A stretch of 64,000 bases of DNA from Tetrahymena thermophila SB210 (GCF_000189635.1 NW_002476512.1:992001-1056000); one strand, 5' to 3'; counted from the stretch's first letter, positions 1 to 14,115 are shown. Program-made: numbers and translations. Notes: generated by a model not told the origin, from the letters alone.

Positions 1-869
1 GAAGAACTAACTATTAATATTCTCTATCATCTATATAATTTATCATTCTATATAGTATTTAGATTATAGAAGATCATTTTATGAAAATTATTTATATATA
101 TTTCAATTAGAGTATTATACCGTAAATTCTCCTTAATTAAGACACTCGACTTTAAATGTTTGATTGAAAAATGGTGTCTTAATTCATTATAATTTAAATA
201 AAAATCTATTTTAAATTAGAAAATAGATAATTTTTGAGGCTACTAAAATTTAGAGTAAATTTTTTACCGTTGCCTATAAACAAAAATTAAGAATTTAGAA
301 ATAAAATTTTTTTTAATTCTATGCTTTTAATTGATTTAAAATAATATCATTAAGGATACTGATTTAAAATACAATATGATCAACTAAAAATTTAATAATT
401 TCATTTTTTTAAATTATTTTAATATTAATTGCAAACAGCTGTAAATTAATTTTTACTTATTTTGAAAAAAAGAAAATTTTAAAATAATTTGTGTATTATT
501 ATTCTAGAAGAATAAAAAAAGTAAGAGCTTGGTAATCTAAGCAATAAAATCTATTATTTATTTATAAAAAATATCAAATTAATTAAAAATAAGCAATTAT
601 AAGTAACTAAATATAATTAAATTATGTGTTTAAAGTTAAGTATAATAATAAGATTTTCAAGACTTTTAATTAAAGTCTCTTTCTAAATTTCTTGAGATTT
701 TTATATGTAAAGCAAAAAAAATATTTCTTTCATTACAAAAATATAAATATTAAAAGTAAATATTTAGTTTTTTTCATGTATATTTTAATTTTAAGTTAGT
801 AATTATGAGATATAAAAAATAAAAATAAATTAAATGTCTATAAAATCTAAATTCTTAATTATTAGTATT
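1..869. other. AT-rich upstream intergenic region
   Basis: No convincing coding frame in the ciliate code and no RNA gene. It consists of A/T runs and short poly-T tracts. It presumably carries the promoter of the downstream cysteine-rich gene, but I see no specific motif. Confidence 0.6.
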
Positions 870-3800
870 ATGATTTACAAATATACTTCACTTTTTTGGA
901 TCCTTAATATCATACTATTAGCTTATGGAGGTATCATTTATCTTACTTTTGTAAAATATGTTTAATTAATATAAAAATAATAGCTGATAAGCTTGTAGTT
1001 TAGGAATTAACTTCAACTTTCACAGGCTCAGGCTGGTCTCCTAACACTATATCGTAATGTCAAACAGGTGCTCTTACCGAATTTTCAAATCAAAATGTGA
1101 TGGGTTTTTTTGGTTTAGGAAGCAATACTTCTACTAAAACATTTACCAATATACCTCCTCACTGGAGCCTTTCAATTAGATTTGATTTACTTCTTTATTA
1201 ATCTTTAGATTCTAGTGATTATGTTTATGTTAAAATTAATGGAAACATAGATGCTTACTAAAAAGATAATCCCGATAACGGTTATTTCAGATGCATCTCA
1301 ACGAATGTATTTTTTTTTGATGAGGTAGTCCTTTACTATAGAAATTTTACTCATTCTGATTCTTCAATATCTGTGACCTTATTTTCTCAAACAGACGAAG
1401 CCATCTCTAATGAAGGTTTTGGTTTTAACAATTTTTATTTATACGTAGATACTTGCCATGATTCATGCTCAACTTGTACTGGACCTACTGCAACTTAATG
1501 TCTAACTTGTCCTACCAATTCTATTTAAAATGGAAATAAATGCATATGCAATAATGGCTATTCTGCCTAAAACAATCAATGCATACAAATTTGCTAATCA
1601 GGATATACTAAGGATTCTACAGGAAAAATTTGCGTTCAAGATTTTTGTAGTAATACAACATGTGACACTTGCTAAAATGGCTTATGTATATCTTGTAAAT
1701 CAGGATTTTATTTGCTAAACGGATAATGTGTATCAAGTTGCCCTTCCTACTCCACTCAAAGTGGTTAGTAATGTATGGACATAATTTCTTAAACTTAATG
1801 TAAATTTTATATTAAGATTTTTTATATTTTAAATAAATTGATAAATTAAATTTTTAGATGGAGGTTACTTGCTGAAAAGCATGTTTAATACTTACTTTGG
1901 AGAGAGTGAAATTATAGGATCTGGTCTAAATGCAATTGGATTTTTAGGAAACATTAATACTTCTAGCAGAGCATTAACTACTGTATGTAATGGTAAAACA
2001 ATCTTAGGTGGCGCATACTTAAGCTCTAAGAACTCACTTATTTAAGCAAAATTTAATTCATTGTAATATTTTTTTACTAAATCAGAACTTATTTGAATTT
2101 TCTTAAAATTTATAGGTAACCTCACAGGTCAGTAACTATAGGATATACTTTATATAAAATTGATGCATGGAATTAAGAATATGTATAGTTAATTGTAGAT
2201 GGAGATTTAATTACTGTAACAATAAGAAATATGTTTGACGGAGGAGTGAACTTATGTGGGAAGATTTAATATAATGACTAAATTATCAAAGTTTCTTAAA
2301 AATTTTCACATTCAAAGAATTCCCTTGAGTTAAATATCTCAAGTGGTTTAAATAGTGATCCATTTACTGAATCTTATGGTATTAGGGAGCTCTTTATACT
2401 TGTTGATTATGTAAACAAAAATAAATAACTAATTAAATTTTACTATACAATTTTAATAAAAGTGTTCTCCTAATTGTCTATAGTGTGATAATTAAGGATG
2501 TAACAAATGCTAATAGGGCTTATATTTATACAACTATTAATGTGTCTTAACATGTCCAGATAGTTTCGTTACTGATGCAAATAAAATTTGTCAACCTTGT
2601 GATTTTTCTTGCTATAATTGTTTTTAACCATGTAAATAACAAAAACTGTTAAAATAAAATCTTTAATTTTTCTTTAAAAAAATATATTTTCACATTTTTT
2701 TTAGTTTTATTAGAACAAATTAAAAATATTAAATTAATTTTTCTTAAGGAGCTAAATTAAAAGTTCATAGACGAATTTAATAATTTTTTAATTTTATCAA
2801 TTGAAAATAATAAAAATATTTAAAAAACTTTAAAGTAAGCAGTACATCTTGTTTGACTTGCTAACCTAATACATATCTAAATCCTAACAATTCCTGTCTA
2901 AATAATTGCCCTTCTAAATATTGGGCAAATAACTCGAATTTGTCATGTTAGGCTTGTGATGCTACATGTTATAATTGCTAAAATCCAGGTATTTATTATT
3001 CTTTTTTTAAGTATTAAAGAAAATATTCAATTTATAGAATATCAGTTATTTATAAACTTTACTTGTATTCATAAAACTAAATTCTTTTTATAAAACTTTA
3101 AAATGTACAAAAGGCGATTCAAACTCATGTACAAATTGCAATGGTTAATTTTATCTGCTATACAATAAGTGCATTGCTATTTGTCCTCCCAACACATTTG
3201 CTGTAGCATGTAAACATTTTTAATTTGTAGTATATTCATATTTTTTATTTATGAAGAAACAAATAACAATATTTGTTAATCATGCGACTTATCCTGTAAA
3301 ACATGTGATGGACCAAATAGCAATAATTGTTTAAGTTGTTAAAGCCCAATGTTTTATTAGCAGACCTCTAAAACTTGTGTATCCTCATGTAATTAAAATT
3401 AATTTTAGAGTAATTAAATTTGTTATCCTTGTGATTCTTCATGTAATACTTGCTCAGGTCCTAGCTATTTTAACTGTCTCTCTTGCTCAGGAAATACATT
3501 TTTATACCAAAATTAATGTATTACCAACTGCCCAGTAAAATATTATAATAATAGTTAGAATAATTAATGTTCTCCATGCGATTCTACATGTTATACATGC
3601 AATGGAAATGCTTCTAACAATTGTTTATCATGCGAATTATAAAGATATTTTGATTTTTAGTCAAATAAATGTGTACTTGCATGTAATTCTAACTAATACC
3701 CTGATTTAAACACTATTTCTTGTAAATAATGTGATTCTTCCTGTAAATCTTGCAACGGCTCAACAGCTTCTAACTGTACAGATTGCAGATCAGGTAAATA

Positions 3801-6800
3801 AAATTGTATTGTAATTTCTTTTTAATCAAAACCTATCACTTTGATCAAATTTTTTTAAAAAATTTTAACTTTCAATAAGATTTAGGTTCTGCATAAAATT
3901 ATATTTTAGTCATGCTTATTTAAGAGAATTTATGTTATTAATAAAAACAATTAGATTGACCATTTTTAATAAATAATAGGACTATTCTTACAAAATAATT
4001 AATGCAAGTCTATTTGTGATGGTTCATATTTTGGAATGACTTAAACTAATACTTGCTAACCATGTCATTTATCTTGCTTCTCATGCAATGGTTCAAGCAT
4101 CAATAATTGCTTAAGCTGTTAAGCCCCAAGATATTTTGATCCTACAACTAATTAATGTGTTTTAGTTTGTAATTCTAATCAGTATCCTGATTTAATATCT
4201 AATTTATGTAAGCAATGCGATTCAACTTGCTTGAGTTGTAATGGCCCATACATTTATAATTGCACAAGTTGTAGATCAGGTAATTAAATAATATTTTATA
4301 GATATATTAAGTTATAATAATATTTTTTAAATTTTAATTTAAAAAGGACTATTTTTACAAAATAATTTTTGTAAGTAAACCTGTGATAGTTCTTATTTTG
4401 GAGCGACATAAACTAATACTTGTTAACCATGCTAATCACCTTGTAAAACTTGTGATGGACCTAACAGTAATAACTGCTTAAGTTGCTAAACTCCAACATT
4501 TTATCAGTAGATCTCTAAAATTTGTGTATCCTAATGTAATTAAAATTAATTTTAAGATACAAGTAATCAAAATTGTTCTTCTTGTGATCCATCATGCGCT
4601 ACTTGTTCAGGTCCTAGTAGTTTTAACTGTCTATCTTGCTCATTAAATAAATTTTTATATTTAAATTAATGTGTTACTAATTGTCCTATAAGATTTTATA
4701 ATAATGCTTAGAGTAACTAGTGTTCTCAATGTGATTCTAGTTGTTATACGTGCAATGGAAGTTCATCTAACAATTGTCTTTCTTGTGAACTATAAAGATA
4801 TTTTGATCCTTAATCAAGCAAATGTATTACCTCTTGTAATTCTAATTAATATCCTGATGTTAGTTCTAATTTATGTAAAGTTTGCGACTCTTCATGCCTA
4901 ACTTGTAATGGATCATATAGTTCTAATTGTACAAGTTGTAGATAAGGTAAATGATAATTCTTCAAAAATTTAATCAATTTATTACATTTTCTTAAATATT
5001 TAATCTAAAAATAGGGCTTTTCTTACAAAATAATTAATGCAAGTAAAATTGTGATGGTTCTTATTTTGGAGAATCTGTAACAAAAACTTGTCAGCCATGT
5101 GACTAGTCTTGTAAAACTTGTGATGGTTCTAACAGTAATAACTGCTTAAGTTGTTAAGCCCCAAAATTTTATCAATAGGCCTCTAAAATTTGTGTATCCT
5201 AATGTAATTAAAATTAATTTTAAGATGCTAACAACTAAGTTTGCTCTTCTTGTGATTCATCATGTGCCACTTGCTCAGGTCCTAGCAATTTTAACTGTCT
5301 ATCTTGCTCATTAAATAAATTTTTATATTTAAACTAATGTTTTACTAACTGTCCTGTGAGATTTTATAATAATGCTTAGAGTAACTAGTGTTCTCAATGT
5401 GATTCTAGTTGTTATACGTGCAATGGAAGTTCATCTAACAATTGTCTTTCTTGTGAATTATAAAGATATTTCGATCCTTAATCAAGCAAGTGCCTTTCCT
5501 CTTGTAATTCTAATTAATATCCCGATATTAGTACTAATTTATGTAAAATTTGCGATCCTTCTTGCTTAACTTGCAATGGCTCATAAAGTTCTAATTGTAC
5601 AAGTTGTAGATAAGGTAAAATCTAATTCTTCAATAATTTAAAATTTATTCCATTTTCTTAAAACATTTAAACTAAATATAGGGCTTTTCTTACAAAATAA
5701 TTAGTGCAAGTAAAGTTGTGATGGTTCTTATTATGCAGAATCTCTTACAAAAATTTGTCAGCCTTGCGACTAGTCTTGTAAAATTTGTGATGGTCCTTAC
5801 AGTAATAACTGCTTAAGTTGTTAAGCCCCAAAATTTTATCAATAGGCCTCTAAAATTTGTGTATCCTAATGTAATTAAAACTAATTTTAAGATACTAATA
5901 ATTAAATTTGCTCTTCTTGTGATCCTTCATGTGCCACTTGTTCTGGTAGTAATAGTTTTAACTGTCTGTCTTGCTCATCAAATAAATTTTTATATTTAAA
6001 CTAATGTATAACTAATTGTCCTGTGAGATTTTACAATAATACTCAGAATAACCAGTGTTTTTAATGTGATTCTAGTTGTTATACATGCAATGGAAGTGCA
6101 TCTAACAATTGTCTTTCTTGTGAATTATAAAGATATTTTGATCCTTAATCAAACAAGTGCCTTATCTCTTGTAATTCAAATTAATACCCTGATGTTAGTT
6201 CTAATTTATGTAAAGTTTGTGATTCTTCTTGCTTAACTTGCAATGGATCATAAAGTTCTAATTGTACAAGTTGTAGATAAGGTAAAATCTAATTCTTCAA
6301 TAATTTAAAATTTATTCCATTTTCTTAAAACATTTAAACTAAATATAGGGCTTTTCTTACAAAATAATTAGTGTAAGTAAATTTGTAATGGCTCTTACTT
6401 TGGAGAATCTGTAACAAAAACTTGTCAAGCATGTGACTAGTCTTGTAAAACTTGTGATGGTCCTAACAGTAATAACTGCTTAAGTTGTTAAGCACCAAAA
6501 TTTTATCAGTAGACCTCTAAAATTTGTGTATCCTAATGTAATTAAAACTAATTTTAAGATACTAATAATTAAATTTGCTCTTCTTGTGATCCTTCATGTG
6601 CTACTTGTTCTGGTCCTAGCAATTTTAACTGTCTCTCTTGCTCGTTAAATCAATTTTTATATTTAAACTAATGCGTTACTAATTGTCCTGTGAAATTTTA
6701 TAATAATGTTTTGAGTAATCAGTGCTCTCTGTGCGATTCTAGTTGTTATACATGCAATGGAAGTACATCTAATAATTGTCTTTCTTGTGAATTATAAAGA

Positions 6801-9326
6801 TATTTTGATCCTTAATCAAGCAAATGTCTTACCTCCTGTAATTCTAACTAATATCATGATGTTAATTCTAATAAATGTATTTTTTGTGACCCTTCTTGCT
6901 TAACTTGTAATGGCCCATAAATATCTAATTGCACAAGTTGTATATCAGGTAAATAAATAATTATTTAAAAATTTAATTAAATTTTTGTAATTTCTGAAAA
7001 AATTCAATCTAAAAAAAGGGTAATTTTTACAAAATAATTAGTGTAAATCAAGTTGTGATGGTTCTTATTTTGGAGATACTGTAACAAAAACTTGTCAACC
7101 ATGCGACTAGTCTTGTAAGACGTGTGATGGACCAAATAATAATAACTGTTTAAGCTGTTAAGCTCCAAATTTATTTTACTAACAGAATAATACTTGTGTC
7201 TTTCAATGTAAATTGAATTAATTTTAGGATAGAAATAATTAAATATGTTCTTCTTGTCATCCTACATGTAGTTCATGTACAGGCCCTAACGACATAAGCT
7301 GCCTTACTTGTTCTGGGAAAACATTTTTATATTAAAATTAATGTGTTTCTAATTGCCCTAAAAAATTTTTTAGCAACACTTAGAACAATCAATGCACACC
7401 ATGTGATTCTACATGCTATACATGTGATGGAAGTTCTTCCAATAATTGTTTATCTTGTTAATTATAAAGATATTTAGATCCTGCATTAAATTAGTGTGTC
7501 TAAGTATGTAATTCAAATTAATATCCTGATATAATCTCAGATGAATGCAAATAATGTGATATTTCATGTTTATCATGCAATGGACCTTACTCTTCAAATT
7601 GTACTAGTTGCAGATAAGGTTAAAAATTATTTCATATCAAATATTAGATATTTATTTTTCTTGAAAATAGGTTTATTCTAACTAAACAATACATGTGTTT
7701 AAGACTGCGGTGATAATAATTTTGTTATTCCTTAAACTAATATTTGTTAAAATTGTTATTTAAACTGTAAAACATGTTCTGGACCTTCCTCATCCTAAGT
7801 AATTTAATATATAAAATTTTTAGAAAAATAGTAATATCAATTTTTTATATACAGTGTAACTCTTGTTTGAATGGTTTTATCTTTTTGAATAATTCTTGCC
7901 ATTAAAATTGTCCTTCAAACTATTATGATGATTAATAACAAATGAGAGAGTGTAAGTTGTGTAATTCATACTGCAAGGAAGGATGTGGAGGACCATTAAT
8001 AGAAGATTGTGATTCAATTAAGTATAAGTATTAAATAATATTGTACATTCTCGCCACTAAAAGTTTTCTTTGGATATTTACATCTATAATTAGTTTTTTC
8101 AAGGATAAAAAGTAGTCTAAAGTATTTGTTTAAGTAATGAATCAACCTAATACCATTGAAACTGATAGAGTATCTAAAAGCAATGAAAAAAAAGATAATA
8201 ATTAAATGTAGATTGACTTATCATAAATTTAATAAACTCCTAATAAAATAAGCATAGAAGAACATATTAAATAATTACAATAACCTAGCAAAATATAAAA
8301 TTTTTAAGTTTAAAAAGAATTTAACAAAGTTATATAAAACCAAAATTCAAAAAGAAGGCCTAGAAAATTAATAAATAAAAATGATTTTTATTAATAGTCT
8401 TAAAAACCTTGCGAATTTTCTTAGATTAATTTATAATCAAATTAACTTTCTATGATTAAAAGCACAAATTAAATTGTTCCTACAATTTCTAATCTAATTA
8501 CTGCTTCTTAGGTTAAAAACTAAAATGACTTAGAAGTTTAAGATGTTACTTCTATCACATCTAAAAAGTACAGTGCTGATAAACTATTTAAATTTACAAT
8601 GGTAAAATATTTGATTTTTAAAAATAAATAAACAGGGTTAAAATATTTTAAATTAAAACAATCATTTATTTTTTACCTTCTCTTATTTTGAATAAAAAAA
8701 TACTTTTATCAAAATTAAAAAGAAAACCCTTGTTTAAATAATTAGTAAAATATTATATTTTTAATTTAGTTAGGAAATGAGTGGGTGTCTTTGTTTTACT
8801 TTTATAATTCAATGAATACAAGAGTTATAAGAGCTTCTTTGATTTTTTTAAAATATTAGGCATTTTTCTTAACTTCTGAATTTATTTATCAAGTAAGTTT
8901 ATGATTATTACAATATTCTAAATTAATTATATTTTAAAGAAATAGTATTCATATCCTTTTCTGAGTATAGCTTTGTTAATTAGTCTGACATTTAAATAGA
9001 TTTTTAAAGTCATATAGTCAATATTAGCCAAAATAACTTCTAGATTTATAACAGATTTTCTTCTTTTTTTAATAGTAATTTTTGCTATTTATACATATAT
9101 TTGGTTTATACCTAAGCTTCAGACTTTAAGCTTTTTGAAAGATATAACATGGAGTTTTTATTATGGATTAATTTTTATTACAGATCTTGCTATACTTTAA
9201 TAATTGTTAAGCTTCTTTTAATATATCTTCACAATCAAATACTTGAATGCTTTAGAAAATAAAGATAAACTGATAAATATTTATAGACTTTTTATGAATG
9301 AGAATTTTGTGCAAATAATAAAATGA
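870..9326 (+). CDS. Giant furin-repeat-like cysteine-rich surface membrane protein
   Basis: Read with TAA/TAG as Gln. Exon 1 (870-930) starts MIYKYTSLFWIL and is a typical signal peptide; it is followed by a 53-nt intron (931-983). Two related ~150-residue domains follow (about 990-1490 and 1860-2420; both contain Ser/Ile-rich beta-like stretches such as SVTIGYTLYKIDAW). Dozens of CxxC/CNxC modules of the furin/GF-receptor cysteine-rich type then run from about 1460 to 8020. A hydrophobic helix lies near 8045-8100 (YILATKSFLWIFTSIISFF), then a Gln/Lys-rich tail and final exons (about 8770-8890 and 8935-9326) with several membrane segments (for example FLLFLIVIFAIYTYIWFI). The stop is TGA at 9324. 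I estimate over 2,000 residues in many exons. This architecture is common in ciliate surface proteins; ligand and role are unknown. Exon limits in the middle are approximate. Confidence 0.8.
4347..7620 (+). repeat. Tandem exon-intron array, ~667-bp period, five units
   Basis: Inside the cysteine-rich gene, unit starts (first exon bases after a 3' splice site) fall at about 4347, 5015, 5682, 6349 and 7019, spacings of 668, 667, 667 and 670 bp. Each unit is one ~590-bp exon encoding repeated CDSxCxTCxG-like modules plus a ~70-bp intron. Units beginning at 5015, 5682 and 6349 are nearly identical even in the intron, which implies very recent duplication or conversion. A more diverged, shorter relative precedes at about 3985-4280. 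Confidence 0.9.
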
Positions 9327-9580
9327 CTAATTCATTTTTGTGTGTATTAATATATAAATAAAACAGTTTAATTTTGATTTTACTTTTGAAAGTTCTTAAA
9401 ATGTTAAATTTAAAAAATATTAATTATTTTTTATTAAATCTTTAGAAACCATTATTTACTTTTAAAATCAATTAATTTATATTGTAATATTAGATAATTC
9501 ATACAATAAATAGATAATTTAAACATACCGTAACATATTTTTAAGAAATTGTATTAGTTAGCTGATTTAAAAATTTCAAT
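8675..9580 (+). repeat. Segmental duplication, copy A (3' end of cysteine-rich gene)
   Basis: The block covering the last two coding exons, their intron and ~250 bp of 3' flank is repeated at about 13400-15258. Landmarks shared by both copies include the exon beginning LGNEWVSLFYFYN and the flank AATTTAAACATACCGTAACA. Copy A is intact and in frame with the parent gene. Confidence 0.88.
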
Positions 9581-9654
9581 TTCATAAAAAAAAAGGAAAA
9601 TATATCTTTCCTCATAAAAAATTTTTGTCATGCCAAATAGATGAATTATAATAT

Positions 9655-10480
9655 ATTTTATAAATTATTAAAAGTGTGCTCAATTATTATTTGAAATTTA
9701 TGATAGTTATAATTATGATATATTTAAACAAAAACAAAAGATTCTTATTTCTTTAGAGATTAAAAATATATTAATCCCACTTGTGCTATAATAATCTATT
9801 TATTTTTGTTTTATAATGATTTTTTTAATTAATTATCTCATTTTGATATGTATTTTTAGAATATTTGATTCTAGTATTTTGAGATATTTAAAAAATGCAT
9901 TATTACATCACTAGAAATAATTAATTATCATAAAATTTAAAGATTTTAAAGGTGGGCTCAATCATTTCGAAATTTATGAGAGTTACAAGTGTGATACAAT
10001 TACAAACCAACAACAAATTGAATTACTATTTAGATTAAAATATTTAAATAAAATTTGTCTAATTTTAGTAGTTGTAATTATTTTAATATTAAATAATCAT
10101 TAATCAAAAAATATTAATGTAAATAGCTTAGAAAATAAATTTATAAAATTACTTATCTATTTTTGTTTTATTTTTATTTCTGTAATTCCATTTTGATGTC
10201 TATTTTTAGAATATTTGATCATCTAGTATTATAAGATATTTTAAAAATTCATGATTACATCATTAGAAATAATCGCTTATTATAAAATTACGTTTTTATT
10301 TAAAGATTTAAAGGTGGGCTCAATTATAATTCTAAATTTATGAGAGTTTTACACGTGATACAATCAATTAATAACCAAAAAATAAATTAGAATTTAAGAT
10401 ATTTAATTAATGTTTTAAAGGTGGGTTCACTTATTATTTGAAATATTTGAGAGCTACAAGTGTGATAAAATAAGGAATCA
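9655..10480. repeat. Degenerate tandem repeat with a conserved ~55-bp core, four copies
   Basis: A core starting AAAGGTGGGCTCAAT and running through GAGAGTTACAAGTGTGAT occurs at about 9664 (most diverged), 9946, 10307 and 10415. Between cores, a second shared block (TATTTTTAGAATATTTGAT followed by ATTACATCA-TAGAAATAAT) occurs at about 9850-9940 and 10200-10290. The spacing is about 282, 361 and 108 bp. The cores are less A+T-rich than their surroundings and have no coding frame. They could be decayed repeats, regulatory modules or small RNA genes; the sequence does not decide. Confidence 0.75.
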
Positions 10481-10605
10481 ACAAAAAAAACCTGTTTATT
10501 TTTATAATTTATTTTATTTTATTTGTCATGAACCTTATAAGAATGCTAATCTGCTTTTGATTATTATTTCTAATTATAATAGATTATAATTAAATATAAC
10601 TAAAA

Positions 10606-12748
10606 ATGAGCAATTTAATTCCAAATAATAGCAATAAATATGTAGAGTTCTTAAGGAACTACCCATAACTTTAACAATTTGTTCAGTAACTCACTACTAC
10701 ACTATAGGATATTTCTGAATATGACAATATTCACAAATATTAAGATATAAAAATAAATTAAATATTTAATAATTCAAAAAATCAGTGCCCTTCTAAAATA
10801 AAGGATTTGATTAAAGATACTCCTTTACTTGCTATTTTTGAGTTAGTCTAATTTGCTGAAACAAGCTCAAAAGAATTTACTAAACTCTCAGAAACTACAC
10901 TGAAATTATAAGAATAATAAAAAGCTTCAATAAATCGTGAAAACGAATAACCACTTAATTAGAAATAAGGTGATGAGATAAGTAGTTTAGAGAAATAAAT
11001 TATAGAACTTGAGGCCTATAACAATTAATACTAAAATAAATTATAATTTATGGAATAATAAAATTAAAATTATGCTTAATAAATTACTGAGTTAAAATAA
11101 AAAAACGAATAAATAGAGTTATTTAACAATTCTTACAAACAAAAATAATTACTCATGAAATAATAAAATGGAAAAAATGATTAATGCATTAATCAGTTGC
11201 AAGAGGAAGAAGTTGACAATTAAAATGAATCTCAACCCCAAAATAATAAACAACAAAATGGTTACGATATGATTATATAAATGAATTCTGTTTTTGATTT
11301 ATAATGTGATTTTTAAAAATAATTAAAGTGATTAAATTCAAAGCATTATTCCTTAAAACAGTATATTTGAAGAACAAAAAAATGAAGCCCCATAGATTTT
11401 TGATAAGAAATTATAAGGACTGAAAATATAAACATTTAATGACAAAAAAGATTTGTGTTTTTTAAATGTAGTAATCACTGGAATAATTGGTTATAACTTG
11501 AAAGATACAAATTTTATTCTAAACTAATTATCAAATGCATAATTCCCTTTAGATAATCATGTCAGCGCTCCTAGAATCAGGATTAAATATCATAGCATAA
11601 ATAATTAGAACAGAGTATATCTGGATTCAGAAGGTCTTGGCATACCAGCAACTTTTGACTATAAAAATAATAAGGACTATCTAACCTACATGGATAACAA
11701 AAAAAACAATGACTGTCCAGATTAAAAAAGCTTCGAAAAATTATAACAATAGATTTCAAATAGACACTTAGATCTCAAGGCAACACAGCAAATACAATAA
11801 GGTTTTATTATTGAACATTCAAATTTAATAATTTTAGTCATTTCTGAATTGACACAAGATGATTAAAATCTGATTGATTAAATTTCATCCCAATTTGGGA
11901 ACATTAAAAACTGCTCTAAGTAGAAGAAACTCATAGTAGTTCATAATTTGAAAGATCATCATAGACCAAATTATGTTAAAAGTTATATTCAAGAATTGAA
12001 AAAAGTTTTTCCTCTTATAGAATAATAAATAAATAGTTTTGATTAGGCAGATAAAGATAAAGATGATAGTAACATTGTATATGTTGATGAAACAAAATCT
12101 TATATTAACCATATAATTATGGTTAATTCAGACAGAGAAATAAGAGAAAAAAACAACAAATTTGTAATCTAATATTTACATTAGTAGATTTAAAATTACT
12201 AAGACTATATTAATTTTAATGTCCCAATAAAGCTACGTGAATATCTTAATAGAAATCTTTAGAGATATGTAACTTTAAAAAAGGAATCAGATGATGCAAA
12301 GTCCAATCCATAAATAAAAGACTTCTTAGAGTACAATAGTGAAAAGCAAGCTATAATGCTAAATCAAGGCTATATAATTGATAGAGTCAAAGAACTTAAA
12401 GCTAATGTGCTTGTATCTCTTTAAGAAGATTGCTCATATTCAATAGTTGATAATGATGAGAAAAAAGAACGCTATTTGTTGGTAGAAATACCTGGTACAG
12501 CAACACTCTAGAAAGAATTTTTAAAAAAATAAGGGCAGTTTATAATAACAATTTAACAAAGTAGTGATATAGAGAATTAACTTGGTAAAATTGAAGAATC
12601 AACTAGGAAATTAGATACGAAATAGTATACAATTTAAATTTGCAATTAAAACGAGCTGTGGGATTATCAAAATGACAAATAAGAAAATTTAAATAATGGA
12701 ATTTATAAATTTGTGTTTACTGAAGATAAATATTATATTAAATAATGA
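10606..12748 (+). CDS. GTPase-like protein with coiled-coil N-terminus, degenerate P-loop
   Basis: ATG at 10606 (MSNLIPNNSNKYVEFLRN), TGA at 12746. The first ~240 residues are Gln/Glu-rich coiled coil. The frame is restored by a probable 34-nt intron at 11328-11361 (GTGATT..AAAACAG); without it there is an in-frame TGA at 11329. The second half has a nucleotide-binding-like layout: a strand VVITGIIGYN where a P-loop would be (but no GK[ST]), then YLDSEGLG resembling the DxEG Walker B of guanylate-binding-protein-type GTPases, then KLIVVHNLKD in the place of the guanine-specificity motif. About 700 residues. The absence of a P-loop lysine suggests a pseudo-GTPase or a very divergent member. 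I do not recognise a named family; the GTPase link is inference from motif order. Confidence 0.65.
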
Positions 12749-13399
12749 TAACTAATAATTATAATAATCATATCTAACTTTATATTAATTTATATATAAT
12801 AGATACATAATATTATTCATATAAACATTTTTTAAATATCTATTTGCTTTAGATAATTATAAACTGAAATATTTCTTATCAATATTAAAAAAATAAAAAA
12901 TTATAAATAAAATTTTAATTTGCTTAAAAATAATAATATAATAATAATTCAATTTCATATTTGATCTATCAAAAATCATTTATTTTGTATTGTTGATAAT
13001 ATTTAGATCTTAAAAATACTAATATAATTGAATAAAAAATTAAATTTTTATTATATATATAAATATAACTATTTGTAAATTTAATTTTTAGTAGTTAATG
13101 TTTAAAAACAAAATTTTATTTAAAATAAGATTTGCTCTTTAATTGATTTATAACTCTTACAAATAAATTTAGAAAAAAGTGTTTCATTAAATAGTTTCTA
13201 ATCTTTTATGTAAAATTTTTAAGATTTTCAATAAGAAAAACAAACTAGTCTAAATAAATTTCATTCAAAAATGAAAGCAATTAAAAATTTAGAAAGTTTT
13301 ATATTTTTCTATTGCAATTCATAAAATACTTCCGCATTTAAAATATTGAAGAGGGTTTCTAATTTTTTTTATTAGATATTTTATATGATGCCTTGTTTT
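12749..13399. other. Intergenic AT-rich spacer
   Basis: No supported gene, tRNA or strong repeat. It lies between the GTPase-like gene and the duplicated pseudogene block. Confidence 0.5.
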
Positions 13400-14115
13400 T
13401 ATTCTTATTTTTAATAAAAACTACTTTTATCAAAAATAAAAAGAAGACCCTTGTTTAAATAATTAGTAAATATTATATTTTTAATTTAGTTAGGAAATGA
13501 GTGGGTGTCTTTGTTTTACTTTTATAATTAAATAAATACAAGAATTACAAAAGCCTCTTTGATTTTTTTAAAATACTAGGCATTTTTCTTAACTTTTGAA
13601 TTTTTTTATCAAGTAAGTTAATAATTATTGCAATATTCTAAATTAATTATATTCTAATGAAATAGTATTCATATCCTTTTCTTAGTTTTGATTTGTTAAT
13701 TAGTCTGATATTTAAATAGATTTTTAAAGTCATATAGTCAATATTAGCCAAAATAACTTCTTGATTTATAAAAGGTTTTCATCTTTTTTTAATTGTAATT
13801 TTTGCTATTTACACATATATTTGGTTTATTCCTAAGCTTCAAACTTTAATTAAGCCTTTTGAAAGATACATAAAATTTTAATTATGGATTAGTTTGTATT
13901 ATAGATATTGTTATGCTTTAATTCTTGTTAAGCTTCTTTGAATATATCTTCACAATCAAATATATAATTAGCTAAATATTCTAACAAACCAAAAACCTTA
14001 ATCCTTTGAAAAAATATATAAAAATACTTAGAATCTTAATTAATTAAAATAATTGAGATTCTTCTAAAAAAAGAAGAAGTAGAGAGAAAAAAATAAAGAA
14101 AAAAGAAGAGAGTGA

